From NCBI GenBank assembly GCA_916700875.1, contig CAKAKS010000031.1:12535124-12599123 (forward strand): DNA of 64,000 nucleotides, given 5' to 3'. The translations under genes were made by a program, and so were the position numbers. Below, one piece after another: positions 13,444 through 27,862 of the stretch. Origin of the DNA: Sebastes aleutianus. Its lineage: Eukaryota > Chordata > Actinopteri > Perciformes > Sebastidae. The notes beneath the pieces are model-generated. The model saw only the letters and a list, made by a program, of their open reading frames with translations. It had not been told where the DNA came from and did not search any database. Each line of letters starts with the position of its first letter. Position 1 is the stretch's first letter.

Positions 13444-15904
13444 CCGAAAATTCTATTTACAACCACGAAATGCACCAAACTAAGTGACGTGTTCTGTCTG
13501 TCTGTTTATCGATGTCCTCCGCTTCGTTTCAGTACTGGACAGCGCCGCTCCTACACACGCACCATCTACATACAACAAACAGCGCTGTCCATGGTTCTGA
13601 ATAAACAGCTTTTGCTATTTTTCTATACTGTAAATACATAAAGCATGAACAGAGGGGCCAAAAAAAATATATAACTGAGAGCCTAAGCCCCCTTAAGACC
13701 CCTCGTGGCGCTGGGCCCAGCCTGTGCTTTAACTATAATTTCATGTAAATCTATGGTCTTCATACCCGTAGAAAATTTGCCTTTTTTACATGTAAAGTGG
13801 GAGGAGGGGGGCGAACACAGAGTGTGGGCACCCAAGGGCACCACATCCATAATCCATGTCTGTTTGTATTCTATATTTTTGAGGTGTACGTGTTTGAAAT
13901 TTTTTGCTAATAGTGTCGATAGGCCAGCTGAGTCAAACTTTTATTGTCAAATGTTAAATGTTGCAGCTGAAAAATAGTTTTGCCTCATTAAAATACAGTC
14001 AAAAATTGGTAAAATTATAGATGGAAATTATAAAATTATGTTTGATTGAAGAATATGTTAAAAAGACTGTGTGTCTATTAGGCATTTAATGCAAACTTAC
14101 TCGACATTTTTCATTGCTCTGTGCGACAGACACATTTCAGTCAGTGCCAAAAAACATTGAGATTTGATATCCAGTTGGAGATAACAGTTAAGATACTCTG
14201 ATCAGTCTAAATTGTAAGCATCTAAGACAGTACCACGAACCAAACACAGAAACAACAAACTTTAACTTGATGGACGGCTTTATAAGATTACTCTTCATCT
14301 TTTCAGTGTCATTGCTGTGTCAGTGTTTGCGTATAGTTTTCATCAAAATTGCCGATTTCAGAACTTTGCTTTTGTCCTTTTGTGACGATTCAGTGGTTTG
14401 TGAAGTTGACAGCAACTGTTTGGTGGTGGTCATATCTATAGAAGTGTCCTATAACTATATGGATTAGTGTTATCTGTTATGGGAAAGTTGCACTAACAAG
14501 TCAACTTGTGTGTCTTCTAGAGACATAAAGTGAAAACAGGTTAAGAGTAAGGCTAAGAGCCTTTCAACATGACTTTACACAGCAACAGTACAAACACAGA
14601 TGTATTTTTTTAATTAAATGTTTGCAAGGATGAATAGACGCTGCACTAGCATGATATTGTAGGAATATTGAGAAATCTCAGAGGGGGAGGACGGTGCTGT
14701 GATGGTTCTGATGGGTGTTACAGGGCTGAAAAAAAAGCTGAACACTCAGAGATCAAGAGCTTGTTTGATCTAAGTATAGACCGAAATCTGGAGATGTTAC
14801 GAGGCAGCATGACAAAAAAAACTTGCACAGCATCATTCAGCATTCAACACACGGAGTGAAAACACACACACACACATATACAGAGGCCTTGGGGGGACTC
14901 TTGGAAATGCATTTTCCCAACTTGAGAATTTACATTCATACATATGCAAATTTACCTGAAGCACTCGCAGTTGTTTACTAATGGCATTTGTTGGGATGCA
15001 AAGCAACAACCACTATTCCTGCAGCATTAATTCACTGCATGAGCTTAACCAGAACTGTTGATTTTTAATATGAATGTATAGCATTTAATTTAGAAGAAAT
15101 ACAATATTATAAAACATATTTAGCCTTAAGCGTCCCTATGAAGAATCAATAATAAGTCAGTAAAAGTAGATTGTATTGAGAAGGACTGTCAAACCAAAAG
15201 TGAACAGGAACGCCTCATAAAGGTGTCACCACACTGTTTATTCAATAGCAGAATATTCAATAGTGATAATGAAGTATAGGTGATCATGAAATTTGACAGT
15301 TTTTTTTGTACAGTTGAGAAAAAAGAGCAGACAGAGGTATGACATTGAAGCAAAAATGATCAAGGCTGTGGCGATGAGCTAAAACAAACTTCAGAGACAA
15401 ATGTGGAAAAAGGACATGAGGGTGAAACTCCATCCAGCAGCTGAGGCAAACCCTTGATATGTGGAAATACAGATATGTGTTTGAAGACTTTTGAGATTGT
15501 ATGAGTCACTGGTTAGCAGCATCTGAGCTTAATATCTCCTCAGCTGCTTCTTCATGTCTTGCTTCTCTTTCTCACGTAGTCTCTCTCTGGGGAAATGTTC
15601 TTTTTTCTATCTTAGTTTGAGAAGTTTTGATTCTTTTCTAAAAGGATATTCCTGATCTTTTACTGTCGACTTTGTTGTGTTTCTGATCTCATCTCGTCTC
15701 TCCGTTTGACATTTGTGTGTCCTCTACTGTATATTGTAAGCTTTCTGTCAGAAAGACAAAAATTCCTCACAATCAAGTGATACTAATCTTCACTGTGGTT
15801 GGCATTGTTTTCATTATTATAGTGAGAAATGAATCACTTAACATGTATTAAAGACACACAGCAAGTTTCCAATATGTATGTTTTCAAAATCAATGGTCCC
15901 TGGA

Positions 15905-16560
15905 GAGATATTGTCTTTTTTTTAATTCCGTACATTCTTCTTCCTTGTCTAAGCATGGCACCTACATTACCCACAATGCAACCCGGTTGCTAACAGTTAA
16001 GTCAGAGATTTAGGTGCGTTTTGACATGGAAGAATGATAAAAAAGACAATATCTCTGGTTTTGCTGCTTCAGTTTAGATTTTTATGATCCCTCACAGGCT
16101 TCCCACACCCGAACAACAGTTAAAAAAAAAAAAAAATCAATGCCGCACAACCAGAGATATTGTCTCTATTATACCAGATATTCTTCTTCCTTGGCTAAAC
16201 CTGGCGCTTACATTACCCACAATTCAACTTGGTTCCTAACAAGTCAGAGATTTGGGTGTGTTTTTACAAGGAAGAATGATAAAAAAGACAATATCCCTGG
16301 TTTTGCTGCTTCATTTTAGATTTTAATGATCCCTCACTGGCTTCCCACACCCAAACCAGAAATATTGTCTTTTTAATCCCACACATTCCTCTTCCTTGCC
16401 CAAACCTGGCGCCTGCATTACCCACAATGCAACTTGGTTGCTAACAGTTTAGTCAGAGATTTGGGTGTGCTTTGACAAGGCAGAATGATAAAAAAGACGA
16501 TATCCCTGGTTCTGCTGCTTAAATTTCATTTTACGTGATCCCTCACTGGCTTCCCACACC
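15905..16560. repeat. Three-unit tandem array, units about 200 bp
   Basis: Units begin near 15905, 16154 and 16359, and each ends with 'cactggcttcccacaccc' or a close variant. Each unit contains 'cattacccacaatgcaac', 'gtcagagatttgggtg' and 'gaatgataaaaaagac'. Within each unit, 'gatattgtcttttt' at the start is the inverse of 'aaaaaagacaatatc' about 140 bp later, so every unit can fold. The units differ at many positions, so the array is not recent. Confidence 0.85.
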
Positions 16561-18839
16561 CCAACACTGGCAATTAATTGTGTTTGTTGGAATGCGCGAC
16601 CAATTCGAGGGCTTGAACTTGCGGCGTCTCTGTGGGGGACGAATGAGTGCTTTGCTTCTGCACCGTATGTGTGTCAACACAGCGAGTTAATTAGACTTGA
16701 TTGCTAATGCTGACAAAGTTGTTGAACATCTTCACTAAGTTAAAAGCTCAGTATCACTCAGGTGAAAGTGAATTAAAAGTAAAAGTGAGGTTGTAAAAAT
16801 CATATTTTCTGTATAATTTGTTTTCTTTGCCAACAGTAGGTCTCAGGGCATTTTATAATAATGCATTTGTAACATATTACAAGGGTAAATTGCACTGGTA
16901 ATTGATTTTTTTGCAAAGTAATTGACAAAATTAAGTATAAGCTACAGTATGAGCACCCTCAGTTTGAAAATATAAGACAAAGCATAGATCTTTAGAATCC
17001 ATATACTGTACGGTCAACCCTAAATATAACTTTTCATGTGTGCATATGGTACTGTAGGTGTGATAAGTGGAGGCGCCAAGAACTGTGGCTGCCAGTAAGA
17101 AGAGAAACCATTAAGAGTTTGTCTCTAATTCCTAGTGAAAATGACAAGCAGTATGTCCCAGAAGAGGTATAGCAAAGCTTCTTCTCCCCCAAAATGAACC
17201 ACCTTCTTAAACATGATTTACGCCTCATTTTGTCTGTTTTCCTCTCCTCTGTTTGTCTTTCTCGTGTCTTTTCTGTTTCTCACGCTGCCGTTTGCTTTCG
17301 CTCTATCCCGCCGTGAGTCACTGTCCTCTCTGATGTTAAGATCTGAGGGAAGATAGGAGAGGAAAGACGACAACGTTATTTCATGTTAACACACGGTTCT
17401 ATGTGACAAAGTCTGGAATGATATTCTTCAAGACAGCAGCGCAAATGTACTGGATGTGCATTGTCAGAAGTTGCACTGATTTGTCAACAAATGCTCGGAG
17501 AGAAAAGCCATTATTATTGTTTTCTACAGAGAAATTGATTTCCCATGTAAGAAAGCCGCAAGGGAAGTATGAAAAACGACTATTAATAGCAACAAAGATG
17601 CTCCGTTGGCAAGAGTGGCAGCCATGGGACAGCTCTGTGTCTGTGAGAGAGTGAGAGAGAGAGAGCGAGAGCACTTCTGTGTTATGATTTCAGGAAGAAG
17701 TCTTGTGGAAAAGGCGATTTATGGTCTAAATGTGAGAAACAATCCATTGGTGACAGCAGGAGCGTTTTCAGCATCCAAAAACTGATGATTTGTCTGTAGT
17801 CAAATAAAAAGGCACAACAGTGTAGGGTAGATTTGGACGCAGACTGGAACGCTGAGTTGGTGTGTTTCCCAGCAAAACTTGTTCCTTGGTTTTCATGCAA
17901 AAAAAAACTAAATCTCAAAATAGCATCAATTAGGGTGCTGTGTGGATAAGTAATCATGATAACCATCTCTACATTAACCTTAGAAAAGCAGCAAAGGTGA
18001 TATTACTATTACTAGTATTAAAGTGGTTTATACATATACATGCTTTTAGTCTGTGTGGTCCAGTCACAATGAGTGTCATCGAAAGTGGTTCTGTCTTTTT
18101 GCAGACGAGTCTAAAATTGGCCATGCATGCTATTTTTTTGAGTCATAATTAGTAAATATAGTAGATGAATCATTCAGTGTGAAAGTAAATGGGATAATTA
18201 GACATTTTAGGAAATATGCTTATTTACTTTCTTGCCAAGAATTACATGACAATATCGATACCACTCTCATGCCTTTCAATCCTGCTGTCATCTCTAAATC
18301 TCACTAATTAACATGATTTATTTCATTGGTTGTAAAAATGTCATTTTGCGGTTTTGTAGGTGGTCATGCGCAGTTTGATTTATAGATGCATGTTTTGATT
18401 AACTGTTCGATCATTTATTGGCACCGTTGAGTATTGCCCCGTAATGGCTGCTAAAGATCGTTGTTTGCATGATCCTGTTTGGCTTAAATGGATGTAAAAT
18501 AAAAAAACATAACAGCTAGAGCCTTCATTCTTATTGCAGCGGAAAGCTAGTTTTTCTGTCTTTCACGTCATCCTGTTGTACGCTTGTGATGATGTCATTG
18601 CATTACGTTACGTGTGGATCAAAACACCTTTGCACTCGATCTGCTCATTAAAATGAGCATATCTCTCATGTTTCTACACTTAGATATATTTTAGATCAAT
18701 ATGTTTTGTGTGTTTCTTTAGTAACATTTTATGAAAAAACATGTCAGATTTTTTAATTTTTTTTAATTTATGGCACAATTTCAATTCTTTTACCCATTTT
18801 TATGGTTTATTGATTTACATTACTTCTCAGCTTAAGTTT

Positions 18840-19163
18840 AGGGCTGACCTGAATGCTTCGAAGCTTCGACCATTTGCCATGTTAATCGAACTCCAAATCA
18901 GTATTCGAAAGCTTTTTTTTGTTTTTTATATAAGTGTGTAATAATAAAGTATAAATCCCAAAATAGCCCATGAAATAAGGAATAATCCAACATTATTCAT
19001 TACTCATATTCAACATGAATCATTATTAGTTATTCTAAGACAGATATCGCTGTTAGTTCAGAGTGTGTAGAGGTGCATGTTTGTGCGGTAGTGCGGCGAA
19101 TACCTTTTTTAATATTGCTCACCGAAGCTTCGAAGCCCAAAAAATGGTATTCGGGACAGCCTT
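18840..19163. mobile_element. hAT-like MITE
   Basis: The left end 'agggctgacctgaatgcttc' and the right end 'tattcgggacagcctt' are imperfect inverted repeats. Both ends carry a 'cgaagcttcga' palindrome just inside. It is about 320 bp with no coding capacity. The end sequence resembles a common fish hAT-derived MITE. A related fragment lies near 24720-24795. Confidence 0.55.
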
Positions 19164-20523
19164 ATTTAGGTTGTACAGATATATGAATATGAGCAATTGA
19201 ATATACTTAGAGAAATTACATCATAATAAGCAAAAATATCAATGTAGACACTGGCGGACCATTTCTATTGCAGAGTTCAATAGCAGTAAATCCTTGCATT
19301 TGGCGAGCTGAAATCAGCAACTCGATAAATGAATATGATTATTAATTGTTTATTTGTGTCAGCACTAGTTTCCTCTAAAGCATATAGACCATTCAGCTTG
19401 GTTCAAAGATCTAAACTGTTCAAATTCTGAAACAAAACTCTGGCATTTGTAATAGTTGAATAACTGATGCTCCTTCGCTCAATACAGAAGGAGAGAAGAG
19501 AACAGGCCCGGCGTAACTGAGGGTAATATTTCCCCAGCTCTCTATCACCAACTCTGTCATTGGGACAGTTTAGTCCCAGTCAGCCAGAACAACTCAGCTG
19601 GAGACCAGGAGATGGTCAATCAGATGATATTCGTGGGCTCAATATTTCACAGTCGGCTCTCGCCGTCTCTGAGAGGGAGAGCAGTCACGTCTAGACAAAG
19701 TCATCACAGGCCGGCTGAGTGGAGAGGAGAGACTGATGAATCCTGACAAGGCCTGTAGGCTGCTCGTTTGATGAGCTCGCCTCTGGGAAGACGATCTGAT
19801 CACCTTTCATCTGACTGTAATTAACTGGCTCTTGGAATGGGAAGAAGAACGCTCCTTGGTTATGATCTTTGGAACCTCTTTTGAAACCGCCATGTCTCGA
19901 GGCGAGAGAGAAAGAGAAATCATGTTAAGACTTTACCGTGACGAGGTCCGATTGTTCAGCGCTGCCGTGACTCCTCAGAGCTGCGAGGCTCTTCATGGCG
20001 AGTGAGAAAATAAGCGAATGTGGTGTAAACTCTTTGACATTGAGTGTGGCCCCCTTAAATTTTCTGATTTGAATCAGCTGTCACAGAGCCCCCAGTCAAA
20101 TCATCAAGCTCACAGTCCAACTGTCAAATTGCCAGTTTTATTCCCTCTGCAGCATGGCCCACAGAACAAGGCAAAATAACAGCTTACACTGCACAGTGTT
20201 TTTTTTTTTTTTTAAATAGACCACATGTCTCTAAAGATTTAAGGTTTGTAGCCACTGAGCATCAAAAAGACAGTACTTGCCAATCATTTCAAGTTCTACT
20301 TTTCAGGCAGCCTCTATTTCTAGTCATGTTACTACAAAATAAAATATATCTTACGATTTAGCATGGCTTCTTGCATTCATACGTGACTATATGTTGTCAT
20401 TGCACTATAATAGACCTCTTTGGTAGTACATTCATATTTCGATTAGTGTTACATCACTTACATTAATCTGTAGTTTGGTTCAGTTGGTCCATTTAAAGAG
20501 AGACATACTGGTCTGTTTTGTGC

Positions 20524-20876
20524 TTAAGGCCTTTACACACCCTGGGCATGACGAATAAACGATACACAAATGTAGGCCTTTTATTGTGAAAGGTAGATCT
20601 GGTTTGCGCTGCCTTTGTCAAAGTTTAAAGGACTATTACAATTTGCTGTCTTGGTTCGAACCACGGAGCCTCCATGTTGTTGTTTCCTAAAATATAGGGT
20701 CAACTCAATAATTCCGCATAACATGATTGGTTGATGCCTTTAAAAAGTATGCCGCTTTTTGGCCTCTTAATATTTACGTTCCGTGTGAAAGTACTCATGA
20801 CAAAAACAACGGTTTGAAAAAATATATAGACATGCAAATTAATCGCGCAAAAAAAAAATGCTGTAAAGGCCTTTAT
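20524..20876. repeat. Possible short inverted-repeat element
   Basis: 'aaggcctttacacacc' at the left and 'gctgtaaaggccttta' at the right form a short imperfect inverted pair about 350 bp apart. A similar end motif occurs in the element at 28990-29475. Support is weak. Confidence 0.3.
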
Positions 20877-21405
20877 TGTTATTATTGATTATTTCAGTCG
20901 AAAATGCAACTGAACCTCATATGCCATTGGTTCATTTTAAAATAATAATGGACAAGTAGAAACAAGATGATTAAGAGACATTTTGTAACAGCTGTGTGGC
21001 TGCTTGTTTCACCGACTTTATAATGAGGAACTGCCAAAATACATGAAGCAAGCACAAGCACAGCACTCTTCTGTTTTACCACTGTAACACTTTGCTATTG
21101 ATCAGAGAAAATCTATGGTTTGTTTGCTGTATACTATGATTGCAACATCCCCAGTTAGACCTTCGTTGCATGTTATCCCCATCCCGCTTGCTCTACCCAC
21201 TTGTTCCTGGTCGTTTCTTGGTTGTCCACTATTGAATAAAGGCAATAACTTACATTTGCTAATCCATAATGTTTCCTTGACAGTTACCATGATCAGGAAT
21301 TAATAATTTAGCTTTTCAGTCATGCTAAAACCTAGCTTCTACTACAACAAAATCCTTTGGTTCCACAAACACCGCACTGGAGTCAGATTGGAAATGTATC
21401 AAGAC

Positions 21406-21875
21406 CATAGACTGTATATAAGAAGTGGATGCAGTCACTTTGACGTCACCCATTGGGTGACCCATTGGTCTTGATTTTGGCTGTCGCCATCTTGGCTTTT
21501 TGCAACCAGAAGGGATTCGAGAGCGTGGAGCTTATTATGACCAAACGCTGAACAAGACATTTTTTAGGGTTTAAGTTCTAATACGACCTGTCAATCAAGC
21601 ATACCATGCTTTATGGTCTATTTGACGCTAAATGGGGCCATCATTTACAAATTGAACATCATGCTTTATTGAAGAAGACTTGAAACTAGCGATTGAGACC
21701 ATAAATTCATGTTTACAATGTTTACTGAGGTAATAAATCAAGTGAGAAGTAGGATCATTTTCTCATAGACTTCTACACAATCTGACTTCTATTTGCAACC
21801 AAAGGAGTCGCCCCCTGCTGGCTATTAGAAAGAATGCAAATTTAAGGCACTTCAGCATTGGCTTCAATTCCTACT
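21406..21875 (-). repeat. Interspersed repeat, family A copy 2
   Basis: This is the reverse complement of the copies at 2610-3201 and 56140-56625. It begins 'catagactgtatataagaag' and ends in the 'aatttaaggcacttcag' region. The landmark order is fully conserved in reverse. Confidence 0.75.
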
Positions 21876-24800
21876 GATCAAGACCCATCTTTTTAAGTGG
21901 TGTTGGTCCAATTGATTAACAGCTTTCACTCTGGCCTAAACAAACTGAACTTAATGTGCAAACGCAGCAGAGTTTGTTTGAACCGAACCAAACAGGTCAG
22001 GTGTGAATGTACCTTTGTATTGTTTTCAAAAAAGTGCTTATTAATACAGTTGATTTTTGCTCATATTTTTTTGCTTTACGTCGGGATATATCTTTTTTCA
22101 TTATCAACTACTATGCTCGCAGGTGTTTGCCTTGTGCATCATAGGCTGAGCTGTACATTCTCATTGTTATATCATATGCATCATATCATATTAGATCCCA
22201 TTGTGCAGTTATAATCTTTTGTTCATTACCGCTGTAGAAACAGGGAATAATGCTGTAGAATATGGGAACAACTCAAACAAATCAAATTATCCACTGAGAT
22301 AAAAAATCACAGTTGGCTACATGAACTGTTTCCATTTGACTGGCTTGATAAAAGCCTAGCTCAGTGGAGCAAGCTGCAGAAATGATGAATAATTTAACTC
22401 CCGTTGGTGGTAGTGGAGAACATTTAAAAAACCGCCACACATCTTGGGAGTATCACAAAGCACAACAGTGTAAATGTGATTATGATGGTCATTTAATTTA
22501 ACTTTTTTTTTTTTTACCACATTACAAACATGACTACTCAATTTCCTCTCTGCGGTTGATGCCTCCCTACCTGCCATAATCTGAAAAGTCACTGGAAGCC
22601 GATTACACTGCTAATGTGCACTGAGACGCATCGCAAGGATGTCTTGCAGTAGTGTTTTTTTATGGATTTACTGAAAGCAATTAAATTTACATGGCGTGCA
22701 AGACTTTTTAATGTGGGTGTTCGCAGTTTTAGTGAAGTGTGAGACCATCCATCAACTGGAAAAACCTTAGTTCAACCTCGCCTGACAGCTGTCCACTCTG
22801 CTGCAGCGTCCTTGAACGGGACAGCGAGTCTCTACCAGCTCTGTAGTTGATTTGATGTTTACATCGATCTTTTGCCGGTATATAAGATTAAGTCTTAATT
22901 CTTGCAGCTCTTGTCATTACAAGTCGCACATGCACGGGTGTTAACACTTTTAAGTACCACATGGCAGGACGGCAGGTGCTGATTTGTATTTCACAAACAG
23001 ACTTTTTTTGCTTTGTGAAGAGCTGTGAGACAGACTGAGGGTCAGATTGTTTCCATCTAGTGTCGGCTTGATTAGCCTGGATTGAGTGTTAAATGAGTTT
23101 GGACAGACACTTAGGGACTGATTAGACCTGTCGGCATCACTGTCTGCTTTCGTCCAATGACTCAGCGAGATTGAAGTGTTTGGTTTGGAATCGGGATGAG
23201 AGTTTCACCAGTGTTTTCCTCTGTCAGTGGAACTTCCTGTGAGGCGTTCAGTAGCAGAAGGAACTTTGAAGTTTGTGTTGCTGCTTGTCACTGCATACCT
23301 AAATCATCAAAAATGACCAGTGTCATAAACAGAGCTTAATACATTCTTCATGATATGTAGCAACTGGTCTGATTTAACAGATTGGAGGGTATGGGTGTTT
23401 TTTTTTTTTAACTTACTCTACAGTAGTTGTCATATTTTTCTACATTTGTAGATGAATATCAAGATACTCCCAGTTCAGCTGCTGTAGAGTTTGAGCAAAA
23501 TCGTTTAGTGATGTTTATATGTAGTATATATTAAATGTCAGGTTATGGAGTTCCCTCACAATCAAACAGCCACATCATACTGTGTGAAATCCAATGAAGA
23601 GGAAACTATGACTACAAGTTAAATAAAGTAAGTTAAACATATAACATGCTACTAAGTAACCTTTTTGAGGTGCCGGTAAGTGGATTTTATTACCAGCTGA
23701 TTCACTGACTGACTAGCTGATTCCTCCTGCTTCCAGTTGTGGCTCTAAGCCTTATATTTAATGGACAGATATGAGAGCGGTAGGCTATCAATCTTTTCAT
23801 CTAACTCTCGGCGAGGAGAGTGAATCAGTGTATTTCCCAAAATGTCATACTATTGCTTTAACACTAATTCTTGGCTGTTGGATGGTAATTGAAGTAGTAA
23901 TTGAGGAGGAGTAGAAGTGGGTTACAGTAATTGCAGCAACAGCCTTAATTGGTAGTTACCATCAAGTAGGGTTGCCACCTTCATTGTGGAAAAATAAGGG
24001 ACAACTTGCCAATGGCCCAGTGCCCGGGGGACACAAATCAAGCGGGGGAGTTTGAGATTTTGAGAGTCAGACACTTAATTGAATTTTTATGCACCAATTC
24101 CAAGTCCTCTTCTCTCAACATGAATGTAAAGGAAATAAAGAGTCAATAAGAGTAAATCACAGTTACATCAATCACAATATATTAACCCTCATCCTACCAA
24201 CATATTTAACACTACCAACTGGGGTTCCTGGGGATCCCAAGAATAAACGACTGCATAAGACAACCATCATAGCAAAATGTTTACTTATTTATTCTCAAAA
24301 CATTATTAGTTATGTTGTTAATGTCATCTGAAGAAAAAAAACCAACAGATTATTATTCTTTTAGGAAAGTTAGTTAACTTGACTATTGCGTAAAATGAAA
24401 TAGACAGAGCACATGAGGAAATCGGGGTCTGTCTTCTTCAGAATGACTGACAGAGTGCCGCTACCCCCCTGTTGTAGTTTCTTTACTGAACTTTCTTCAA
24501 TGAATTTAACTCGTCGGTGCGTGCCTCCCTTTATGTGCCGCAAGCGGGAGAGCAAACAGTTTTTGACCGCAATGAAAATGTGTTTTTTGAAAGGCTAAAC
24601 GCCAGCAAGTATGGGTTGAAGCAGAATATTTCGTCAGATAAAAAACACTCTGGAGATGTTTGGATCACATGGGTCGGATACAATCCTATACAGCCACCAC
24701 AACAAAGAAAAAAGCTGCGTATAGCATTCGAATGTTGATTTAGAATTTGAATGTCTACGTTATGGATGAAGCTTCGAACTATTTGGTACAGCTCAACGAA

Positions 24801-26044
24801 TGCAAACTGTATTATCATGTTTTATACACACAAACTCATTGTGGGACAATCCGTGGTTTACATTTGAAGCTCCATTAACAGCCTGTTACAAATCACACCA
24901 CGGTAACAGTAAAAAAGTCTTTGGTGCCGAAGATTTTCCCTCAGTCATTCAAATAACTGTTCAAACAAAAGTCTATGTTTCAGAATTCTGAGGTCGACTT
25001 CTTTAAATCTTTTATAGTCTGTGAACTGCTATTTAGAACCACGTCGTTACGTATAAAATGCAACAAAGGTGGCAATCTTGTCAACATTTGAGCAGAAATA
25101 TGGTGTGTCGAAATCCAACCGAACCTGGCCTGATCGTCTCTCCTGTGGTTGAAATGAGCAGCCGTTGTTCAAGGACAATGCATTACCAATAGTACAAAAA
25201 AAAACATCAGTTGGTAAAAGAAATGTTAGAATTTGAAACGCTCCAATGCTCCTTTGCTCTCCAACTTGGCTCCACAACAAGCCTCCTCCTCTCCACACTC
25301 GCTGCCTTTCATCAGTCACAACTGCACAGTAGCAAAAGAGAGAGAGAGAGCTCAAATCAGCCACAACGTTACTATTTAATGGGGAATTAAGCATGATTAA
25401 AGCTCCACAACACATTTATTATGACCATTAAATATCTGCGGGGGGTCATAGCTTTGTTGATTAAAACCAATAAATCAACAGTTACTACAGCAGATACTGG
25501 CATTTCTGGCTTTCCAGTACAAACACTTTTAAAACCCACCTAATCTACACCCACTGGCACTGCAAAACACCTCTCACTTACACTGTCGGTTCTCAGCATT
25601 TGAAAACAATGTTACGAGTGAGCGACAAGCCTCGTCTAGAGCCAGAAAAGCAAATGTATCACAGCAATTTCATTTTCCTAGTACTCTCCTCTTCTTTTCT
25701 CTCCATATTTCTATTTGATTCCCACTCTCACTAATTCTCTTTGGGGGAAATGCTGTGGTATTGTTTGTGACAATTAGAAGCTAAGATGCTGTGTTTGAGA
25801 TCGGTCCTATCAGTGTAGTTTCAGTCTCTGCTATTCTCTGAATTCAGTTTTGTTCTAAAAAATCTGACATGTTTACAACAACTCTTCAGGGCAAGTTTAG
25901 ACTCAGTGCTGTTAAAAAATGCAGACACTTTCATAAATCATTTTTGTAGAGGTTTAATCTACATCAGGGAACTAGCCAGTCTTTGCCACCATGGTTCACA
26001 AAGCCTGAATCTGCAGATGGTGAGCCAAGTCAAGGTACAGGAAG

Positions 26045-26350
26045 TAGTGCAATTAGTCGATTAATCAATTTGTTGAGTGAGAGAAAATTGGTCACCAACA
26101 CTTTTGATAATCAATTAACCTTTTCAGTTATTAATCAAGAAAAAAATGCTGAACATTTTCTGGTTCTAGTTTATCAAATATGAGGATTTGCTGTTTTATA
26201 TCATTGCAAATTGACTAGATTTTAGTTTTTGTAATTTTTCAAACAAATCAAGCCATTGGGCTCTGGAACCTTATGACCGTATGGCATTTTTCACGATTCT
26301 TTGATATTTTCTAGACTAAAAGAGAAATTAAAAACATAATCAACAAATAT
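26045..26350. repeat. Interspersed repeat, family C copy 1
   Basis: 'attagtcgattaatcaattt' is followed by a body mentioning 'tttctggttctag' and an A-rich end. It resembles the copies at 27054-27392 and 51140-51392, all of which start with an AATTAATC/GATTAAT-rich segment. Confidence 0.5.
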
Positions 26351-26379
26351 GAAAAGTTATTCCTAATTTTTCGTACGAA

Positions 26380-26650
26380 TGTCCAGCAACATGTGTCAAC
26401 TTCTGGTCTTTACATGCATACAGTCTTTTCCAAATAAACTTCCGTCTTCACAGGAAACAACTTGGTTACGTTTAGGCAAACAAAACTACTTAGTTAGGTT
26501 TAGGAATAGATCGTGGTTTGGGTTGAAATAACTACAGAAGTTACCTGACAAATAAATCATCGTTGACTTCTGATTTCACACGGACAACAAACACCGGTCT
26601 CCTGTGGTGAAAGTCTGGTGTTTTTTGACCCACCCATTCACCCCGACCTC
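26380..26650 (+). repeat. Interspersed repeat, family B copy 3
   Basis: It runs from 'gtccagcaacatgtgtcaac' through 'gtttaggcaaacaaaactac' to 'accggtctcctgtggtgaaa'. The whole unit is found in reverse orientation at 50255-50555, which helps define its length at about 270-300 bp. Confidence 0.65.
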
Positions 26651-27053
26651 CTCCCAATGCGGCGTTTGTTGCTCTTTATACTTCCTGGTTCTTGATTACG
26701 TGGACTACATACAAATTGATTTTGTGGGATATATACAGTGCATTGCTTTTCGTAGGTATAGCTACGAACAGTGCATGAGAATGGCCTGGATAATGACAGT
26801 GAGTATTAATTGCAGCCCTAATTGGAACGCCTGCAGGTGCCACTACCAGGCCTGGCTGTGGCAACTATTAGGGAAGCCTCCTGTCCACCTCCATTTGGAG
26901 GTTTTGTGGGCACAACTGACTGGAAGAAGACCCGAGGGTAGGGTAGACCAACAGTGAGACACAAATCACAAATTGAATCTTATCTTCCAGCTGCTCTGAG
27001 AGTTCTTGGGACCCCCAGAAGGAATTTGTCAAGGAAACAGATTCTTTGAGCTC

Positions 27054-27392
27054 GAGCTGCAACAATTAATTATTAGTTGTCTTTTAAATTAATCGCCAAC
27101 TATTTTGATAATCGATTAATTGTTTTGTGTACATTTTTAAGGAAAAAAAAAGTAAAAATTCTCTGATACCAGCTTCTTAAATGTGAATATTTTCCGGTTT
27201 CTTTACTCCTCTATGACAGTAAACTGAATATCTTTGACTTGTGGACGAAACAAGACATTTGAGGACGTCGTCTTGGGCTTTGGGAAACACTGATCGACAT
27301 TTTTTCACCATTTTATAGACCAAACAACTAATCGAATAATTGAGAAAATAATCATAATCATCAATGAAAATAATTGTTAGTTGAAGCCCTAA
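27054..27392. repeat. Interspersed repeat, family C copy 2
   Basis: It starts 'gagctgcaacaattaattat', contains 'gataatcgattaattg' and 'ttttcaccattttatagacc', and ends 'gttagttgaagcccta'. The copy at 51140-51392 has the same order and the same end. It is a noncoding dispersed repeat common in fish genomes. Confidence 0.65.
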
Positions 27393-27862
27393 TTTGAGCT
27401 GTTCTGCTTGGCTTTTTCTTCCACTGAGACCCAGTATCAAATCTGAATAGATGGATGGTTATAGGGCTAGATGTGCTTTTCCAAGTCAGCTTCCTAGAAG
27501 TAGTTATTTTGTCATCAAATCATCTTTTTGCAGAGTAAATTAAAGCTAGTATAGTTCTGATAGGAAAGAGAAGCTCTCCTCATCCATTGTTTTGCCAGTC
27601 TGCAGTCTTTATTAAGATGCATGGACTGACATTTAGAAAGTTCAATTAACTGTCATCAGGTCTTACACAAAGAAATAACCAGTGATAAATAAAAAACACT
27701 TTCAATCGGTCAATATTCAGAGTGGTTCTCATCAATACTCCCATTTCACTGAGTGCCCCTAATATCAACATAGATCGAGTGTAATAGGTAGAAATGGCAT
27801 CGCTTCATTTCTGTCATTATCACGTAATGAGCTCTGACACTTGATGTTCCCGTCTTTTGCAG

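Larger units (their letters stand above)
7374..27862 (+). other. plppr1: plppr1 intron 1 (inferred)
   Basis: This is the inferred intron between candidate exon 1 and the start-codon exon, about 20.5 kb. It holds the repeats listed separately. I see nothing specific in the longer stretches around 7400-8380, 10565-13050, 13445-15900, 16565-18835, 19165-21400 and 21880-26040, beyond short simple repeats and small repeat fragments. Its status as an intron depends on the exon 1 call. Confidence 0.45.

Noticed and set aside
15905..16560. Could the regular repeats be a CRISPR array?
   Set aside because: The units are about 200 bp, diverged and in vertebrate intronic DNA; there are no short identical repeats with unique spacers and no cas genes.
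25047..25415. 122-codon minus-strand open frame
   Set aside because: No domain, no plausible splice sites, and composition like the surrounding intron.
26604..26957. 117-codon plus-strand open frame
   Set aside because: It starts inside a family B repeat copy and shows no recognisable domain.
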